The translations under genes were made by a program, and so were the position numbers. From NCBI GenBank assembly GCA_049653745.1, contig JBASGW010000055.1:1-38469 (forward strand): a stretch of 38,469 nt of DNA, in the 5' to 3' direction. Source of the stretch: CANDYO01 sp049653745 (lineage in GTDB: Bacteria > Pseudomonadota > Alphaproteobacteria > Rickettsiales > CANDYO01). Positions 34,575 to 38,469 of this stretch are shown piece by piece; position 1 is the first letter of the stretch; the number at the start of each line of letters is the position of its first letter. The notes under the pieces were generated by a model. The model saw nothing but the letters and a program-made list of their open reading frames with translations. It was not told where the DNA came from and searched no databases.

Positions 34575-34959
34575 AATATCCTGTTACTATAAGCTTTTAT
34601 TAAGGGCTTTATATTATGTTATTAGCAAACTATTGTCAATAATTGGAATTTTATCTTAAAGGCGGCTAATAAATTTTTATTAGAATATTTATTGCTAGGA
34701 ATTTTCACTTTAAGAATTTATAAGTTTTATAATGTATTTTGCTATGTTTATTAAATTATTCGATTAGTTCTGGGTTAAATTTTAATTCATCTTCAGGAGA
34801 AATTTTGGAAGATTTTAAGCTCTTGATGTTTTTTAATTCCTTTATTTGATTTTATTGTATTTTCTATAAAATGAAGGCGAATAAATAGTTAAGCTGAATA
34901 TTATTGGCGTTTTTTAATTATTTTAGTATGATATGATTTTATTGTCTAGTAGGTTGAAG
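34575..34959. other. Intergenic region between pccA and the hybrid kinase
   Basis: A 385-bp divergent region. It holds the pccA ribosome site and, near its right end, an AGG six bases before the preferred kinase start. On the reverse strand, 34756-34845 stays open for about 28 codons and reads like a protein C-terminus (SSKISPEDELKFNPELIE then stop), without a start codon, so it may be a gene remnant or chance. No hairpin or clear promoter could be supported. Confidence 0.5.
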
Positions 34960-36699
34960 ATGTTTTTAAAAAGAATAATGGCTATTCATAGTTACTTAAG
35001 CGCTGAAGATGATCCTCTTTGTTTCCAAGTATTTGGGATGATTTTTCTTATTTTGGCCATTGTCTCATCTGCTTTTGCTGATTTAACTAATACATTTTTG
35101 ATGGTTATCTTGGGTTCTTTTGGAATTTGTTTGGCTAATTATAAGCTGATGTCTAAATCTTTTAAAAAAATATTTTTAAAGATTATTCCTGTAGCCATAT
35201 TGCTAAGTTTAACCTTGGTTTTTGTAAATTTTATACTTTTTGGAATAACATATAATATATGGTGCTTTAATATTTTATTTTTTTTAGCAATGTTTTTGTT
35301 TTGTTTGGATTGGAAGTTTTTTGCGGTTTCTTCATTAATTTCTCCTGTTTTAGCTTATTTTATTCTTATTTTAGTTTATCACTATAAATTTCAAAACTTT
35401 TCCACAGTTTTTTTTCCTCAACTTGTTGGATATTATATATGGGCAATTATTGCTACATTTTTATTAATGAAAGCAAATAATTATATTGTTAAGTCTAATA
35501 ATATGGTAGATCAAGATTCTTCTGCTGATTTAACAAGAGATGAGAAAATTCGTATTTCTGAGCTAGAGGCTACTTTAGTTTCTAAAACTGAATTTTTAAA
35601 TAACATGAGTCATGAAGTTAGAACTCCAATTCAAGGATTTACAACTCTTTCTGAGGGGTTGGTAACTCATTGGGAAGATTTTTCTGAAGAAAAGAGATAT
35701 GATTTGGCATTGCAGGTTTCTAATAATGCCAGAAGATTAGCATCTTTGGTAACTAATCTGTTAGATTTTTCTAAATTTACTGCTGATAAGATGATTATGG
35801 ATTTTCAGCAAGTGGAATTAAACTCAATAATAGAAGATATGATTAATGAGTGTAATGAGCTTTATCTTAGCAATAAGAAAATAGAAATTAAATTTACACC
35901 AACTGAAAAAAGTGGTGCCTTCATAGATATTAATAGAGTTCATCAAGTACTTAGAAATTTCTTTGTTAATGCTATTAAATTTAGCGCAGATAATAGTGTA
36001 ATTCATTCTTACTTAAATCATGACATTTTAGATGGTAAAGCAGCTCTTCATTTTATAATTAAGGATTCTGGAGTTGGTGTTCCAGTGGAGGAGATTGAAT
36101 CTATCTTTGATCCATTTATCCAGAGTAGTCGCACAAGAAATGCTTCAAATATAGGCACTGGATTAGGGCTTTCAATTTGTAAAAAAATAATCAATGCCCA
36201 TAACGGCAAGATTTGGGCTGAAAATAATAAAGAAGGTGGAGCTAGTTTTCATTTTGTAATACCAGTTAAGCAATTTAAAAGTAATTTATTTGAAAATGAA
36301 ACTCAGGAATTTACAATTTTAATGATCGATGATGAGGAGATTTGTTTGTCTAGTATGGAGCTATTATTAATGAATAGTAAGTATACTTTAATTAAGGCTT
36401 GTGGTGGTAAAGAAGGGCTAGAGTATTTGAAAAATAATAGAGATGCTGTTGATATAATTCTTCTTGATTTGATGATGCCAGATGTTTATGGTTTAACTCT
36501 TCTTGAAGAAGTTAAGATGGATTCTGAGCTTGCGAAAATTCCGGTTATTTTGCAGAGTGGAACTTCAGATAAAGAGGCGGTGCAGAGAGCATATAATATG
36601 GGTATTTTTAGTTTTATTAGCAAGCCTTATCAAAGAAATATTATTGTTGATGAAATTAAGAAAGCAATAGATTTTTCTCTGCGTCAAGACCAGGTGTAA
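34960..36699 (+). CDS. Six-TM hybrid sensor histidine kinase with receiver domain
   Basis: Numbered from ATG 34960, a 579-residue hybrid kinase. Six TM helices fill about 22-170 with almost no loops. HisKA has phospho-acceptor His218 in NNMSHEVRTPIQGF; the ATPase domain shows VLRNFFVNAIKFS (N-box), DSGVGVP, IFDPFIQSS and GTGLGLSICKKI. A C-terminal receiver begins near 434 (FTILMIDDEE) with the phospho-aspartate Asp503 in DIILLDLMMPD and the conserved lysine in FISKPYQ. It is a close paralogue of the kinase at 12846-14186, sharing blocks such as NNARRL, LLDFSKFTADKM and NAHNGKIWAENN. ATG 34960 has an AGG six bases upstream and aligns with the paralogue's N-terminus; an earlier in-frame ATG at 34933 lacks a ribosome site. 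No HPt or output regulator is nearby. Confidence 0.92.
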   Translation: MFLKRIMAIHSYLSAEDDPLCFQVFGMIFLILAIVSSAFADLTNTFLMVILGSFGICLANYKLMSKSFKKIFLKIIPVAILLSLTLVFVNFILFGITYNIWCFNILFFLAMFLFCLDWKFFAVSSLISPVLAYFILILVYHYKFQNFSTVFFPQLVGYYIWAIIATFLLMKANNYIVKSNNMVDQDSSADLTRDEKIRISELEATLVSKTEFLNNMSHEVRTPIQGFTTLSEGLVTHWEDFSEEKRYDLALQVSNNARRLASLVTNLLDFSKFTADKMIMDFQQVELNSIIEDMINECNELYLSNKKIEIKFTPTEKSGAFIDINRVHQVLRNFFVNAIKFSADNSVIHSYLNHDILDGKAALHFIIKDSGVGVPVEEIESIFDPFIQSSRTRNASNIGTGLGLSICKKIINAHNGKIWAENNKEGGASFHFVIPVKQFKSNLFENETQEFTILMIDDEEICLSSMELLLMNSKYTLIKACGGKEGLEYLKNNRDAVDIILLDLMMPDVYGLTLLEEVKMDSELAKIPVILQSGTSDKEAVQRAYNMGIFSFISKPYQRNIIVDEIKKAIDFSLRQDQV

Positions 36700-37023
36700 T
36701 GATTTATATTAACTTTAAGCATTCGCGCCAAGTCTAGTTTTTATTATTCATTTCATCCCTAACTCATTATTTAATTTAATAAATGTGGTTATATAAGGCT
36801 ATATTAATTATATTTCAATTTTAAATAAGTCATCTTTCTTCAATTTTTTAGTCCCTCTGCTCAAGTTAGATTCGTGTAATTAAGATTGCTATTTGCTATG
36901 TTATGCCAACTATTAAATTTATTAATAGTAATCTATAGGTGAATTCTGTCTTCTGCGCAATTAAGTTCCAATCTCAAGAGATGTTTTTAAAAGTAAGAAT
37001 TGATAGTAAATCTTAAGCTTTCT

Positions 37024-37190
37024 TATTGACATCAATATTAACGTCATTTAATAAATATATTCTTTCTAAAATTAAATAAATATTAAGGCGGAAATTATTT
37101 GATTTAATGAATTTATCTCAAATTTATTAAAAAATATTTTAAAAGTAAATAATAATTACCTATCATTAATTTTTATTATTGACTTCAATA
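37024..37190. repeat. Two copies of palindromic motif TATTGACWTCAATA
   Basis: Copies are at 37024-37037 (central CA) and 37177-37190 (central CT), 153 bp apart. Each consists of half-sites TATTGA and TCAATA around two bases. The second copy covers the -35 hexamer of the predicted promoter for the beta-barrel gene, so a dimeric regulator bound there would block or recruit polymerase. Confidence 0.45.
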
Positions 37191-37207
37191 GTGTTTTTAT
37201 TTATATA
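37179..37207 (+). promoter_or_regulatory. Predicted sigma70-type promoter for the beta-barrel protein gene
   Basis: TTGACT at 37179-37184 and TATATA at 37202-37207 with a 17-bp spacer. The start site would fall near 37214, giving a leader of about 87 bases. The -35 lies within a palindromic motif that also occurs 153 bp upstream. Confidence 0.5.
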
Positions 37208-37300
37208 TACATAATAAGTCTAGCTATATTCTCAATAAATATTAATTATTAAGAGTGTAAGCTCTCGTATAATTTTATTTCACATAATAGAGGAGTCGTT

Positions 37301-38014
37301 ATGATAAAAAATATTGCTCTAGTAAGTTTCCTTACTGTTTCAGCTTTGTCTACTTCTGCATTAGCTGCAGAAATTCAAAAAGATCAAAAAAATTATTATT
37401 TTCAAGTTAATGGTGGTGGTTCATATGGAACTGTGCCTAAAGGAGATTTTAGTGAGTCTGCAAAATCTGCTTGGTCTTCTGTATGGGGAGCCGAAATTGG
37501 ATATAAGTTTGATGACAACTTTAGAGCAGGTTTAGAATTAAGCTATAGACCAAATTTTACTCCTAAAGATACAACAACCTCAACAGATGAAGAAGAAGGT
37601 ATTTCGGAGAGCACAACCTATCGTAGCCAGTATAAAATTAAATCTTTTACTGCTATGGCAAATCTTTATTATGACATTCTAACAATTAATAACATCACTC
37701 CTTATGCAACTGTTGGATTTGGTTTAGCAAGAAACACTGTAAGGGAAAAAGAAATCAGAGATTCAACTTTTACTGATGAATATGGTTCAGACTCAGGAAC
37801 AACTATTTCTAACATTACAACTTCTAAAAATAGTTTTGCTTATAAATTGGGTTTCGGTGCTAAATACGCTTTTAATAAGGATTTTGATTTTGATCTTCGT
37901 TATCAATATGTGAATTTAGGTAAAATTAGAGCTAATCAAACCAAAGTTTCTACTTTAGAAATAGGAAAGCTTCGTTCACAAGAAGTTGTGTTAGGAATAG
38001 CTTATAAATTTTAA
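37301..38014 (+). CDS. Outer-membrane beta-barrel surface protein (OmpA-like/opacity type)
   Basis: A 237-residue secreted protein. The signal peptide is residues 1-22 (NIALVSFLTVSALSTSALA, cleavage before AEIQ). The mature part alternates amphipathic strands and charged loops: YYFQVNGGGSYG, WGAEIGYKFDDNFRAGLELS, FTAMANLYYDI, ITPYATVGFGLARN, FAYKLGFGAKYAF and DFDLRYQYVNLG, ending VVLGIAYKF with the terminal phenylalanine recognised by the BAM machinery. This is the eight-strand barrel architecture of Rickettsiales surface antigens. Two loops (about 84-107 and 148-175), rich in Thr, Ser, Asp and Glu, are the probable exposed variable regions. A strong GAGGAG ribosome site precedes the ATG. The repeat-protein gene follows 37 bp downstream and may be co-transcribed. 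Confidence 0.88.
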   Translation: MIKNIALVSFLTVSALSTSALAAEIQKDQKNYYFQVNGGGSYGTVPKGDFSESAKSAWSSVWGAEIGYKFDDNFRAGLELSYRPNFTPKDTTTSTDEEEGISESTTYRSQYKIKSFTAMANLYYDILTINNITPYATVGFGLARNTVREKEIRDSTFTDEYGSDSGTTISNITTSKNSFAYKLGFGAKYAFNKDFDFDLRYQYVNLGKIRANQTKVSTLEIGKLRSQEVVLGIAYKF

Positions 38015-38051
38015 TGTTTAGTCAATAACATTCAATAAAAAGGATATTACT

Positions 38052-38469
38052 GTGAGTTTAAGAAAAGATGATGACTTAAAAAATAAAAGAAAAGCTAAAG
38101 CTAAAGAAGCTGAAGCCGCAAGAGCAGCTAAAGAAGCTGCAGATAGAGCTGAAGCCGCAAGAGCAGCAAAAGTTGCTAAAGATCAAGCTGTTGAAGCTGC
38201 ATTGAAAGCTGCTGCTACCCAAGCTAACGGTTCTAAAGATCAAACTGTTAAAACTGCTGCAGTGAAAGCTGCTACCCAAGCTAACCTTGATAAAGAAGCT
38301 GCAGTGAAAGCTGTTAAAGATCAAGCTGATAGTGATAAAGCTGCTGCAGTGAAAGCTGCTAAAGATCAAGCTAACCTTGATAAAGAAGCTGCAGTGAAAG
38401 CTGTTAAAGATCAAGCTGATAGTGATAAAGCTGCTGCAGTGAAAGCTGCTAAAGATCAAGCTAACCTTG
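38052..38469 (+). CDS. Ala/Lys-rich helical tandem-repeat protein, 3' end outside window
   Basis: An open frame runs from GTG 38052 to the window edge (139 codons). AAGGA lies eight bases upstream, a proper ribosome site. The product starts SLRKDDDLKNKRKAKAKEAE and is made almost entirely of Ala, Lys, Glu, Asp and Gln, with no signal peptide or TM. From residue 77 it repeats a 30-residue unit that itself consists of two similar 15-residue halves, ANLDKEAAVKAVKDQ and ADSDKAAAVKAAKDQ. Each half puts alanines on a regular helical face, so a long single helix or coiled coil is expected. No family is recognised. It lies 37 bp after the beta-barrel gene. The reverse strand is also open here but encodes an implausible Phe/Ser-rich chain. 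Confidence 0.72.
   Translation, partial: MSLRKDDDLKNKRKAKAKEAEAARAAKEAADRAEAARAAKVAKDQAVEAALKAAATQANGSKDQTVKTAAVKAATQANLDKEAAVKAVKDQADSDKAAAVKAAKDQANLDKEAAVKAVKDQADSDKAAAVKAAKDQANL
38281..38469 (+). repeat. Perfect 90-bp coding tandem repeat
   Basis: 38281-38370 and 38371-38460 are identical base for base, and 38461-38469 begins a third copy. The 90-bp unit keeps frame (30 codons) and contains two related 45-bp halves. The array runs off the window, so the copy number is unknown. Confidence 0.95.

Larger units (their letters stand above)
36700..37300. other. Long AT-rich intergenic region upstream of beta-barrel gene
   Basis: A 601-bp non-coding stretch, the longest in the window, very AT-rich, with stops in all frames. 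It contains two copies of a 14-bp palindrome-like motif and a good promoter near its right end (both listed separately). The first 300 bases show nothing I can support as gene, RNA or terminator. Such a long leader before a surface-protein gene suggests regulation or a lost gene. Confidence 0.6.

Noticed and set aside
38076..38459. Reverse open frame of 127 codons, Phe/Ser-rich
   Set aside because: It is the mirror of the Ala/Lys-rich repeat gene, which has the ribosome site and plausible composition; the array simply lacks stops on both strands.
38281..38469. CRISPR array
   Set aside because: The 90-bp units are contiguous, with no unique spacers, and are in frame with a coding sequence.

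Overview
This window is AT-rich (by eye about 30% GC) and looks like the chromosome of an intracellular alphaproteobacterium of the order Rickettsiales. The pointers are a VirB6/TrbL-family protein with a very long extracytoplasmic N-terminus, a ProP-type MFS transporter, ankyrin-repeat proteins, a DXD-type glycosyltransferase resembling bacterial effectors, a short NrdA without an ATP-cone, propionyl-CoA carboxylase alpha, AddB and RecJ. I cannot fix the genus from sequence alone.

Layout. 1-4.7 kb: partial ProP-like transporter, a RodZ-like HTH membrane protein, an aldehyde dehydrogenase, GshA and YidD. 4.8-7.1 kb: tRNA-Ser(GCT) followed by two host-interaction candidates, a DXD glycosyltransferase and a small ankyrin protein. 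7.2-11.7 kb: a COG2509-type FAD oxidoreductase with distinctive arginine codon use, YaiI, a charged protein with a repeated SDPVAL motif, a TRIC/UPF0126 channel, YjdM/PhnA and a Nudix hydrolase. 11.9-14.4 kb: a SAM methyltransferase coupled to a six-TM histidine kinase, closed by a clear terminator. 14.4-19.5 kb: an XRE regulator divergent from a 1426-residue VirB6-like lipoprotein; the VirB6 promoter region carries two direct repeats exactly 31 bp apart. 19.7-29.4 kb: an unknown protein, then nrdA (with a tandem pair of NrdR-box-like sites), recJ-cysS, znuA and addB. 29.4-34.6 kb: an ankyrin/coiled-coil protein, then a leftward run pccA - DUF1189 - DUF2628, with a decayed second DUF1189 3' end beyond it. 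34.9-38.5 kb: a second six-TM kinase, paralogous to the first but with a fused receiver, an outer-membrane beta-barrel protein, and a gene cut by the window edge whose product is an Ala/Lys-rich helical repeat protein encoded by perfect 90-bp tandem repeats.

How it fits together. Housekeeping genes (nrdA, recJ, cysS, addB, pccA, znuA, gshA) are interleaved with a surface and host-interaction layer (VirB6-like protein, glycosyltransferase, ankyrin proteins, beta-barrel, repeat protein) and with signalling (two related six-TM kinases, an XRE regulator). The best candidates for something undescribed are the two paralogous six-TM kinases (one coupled to a methyltransferase, one a hybrid with a receiver), the orphan VirB6-like gene with its paired operator-like repeats and divergent regulator, and the tandem-repeat protein at the right edge.
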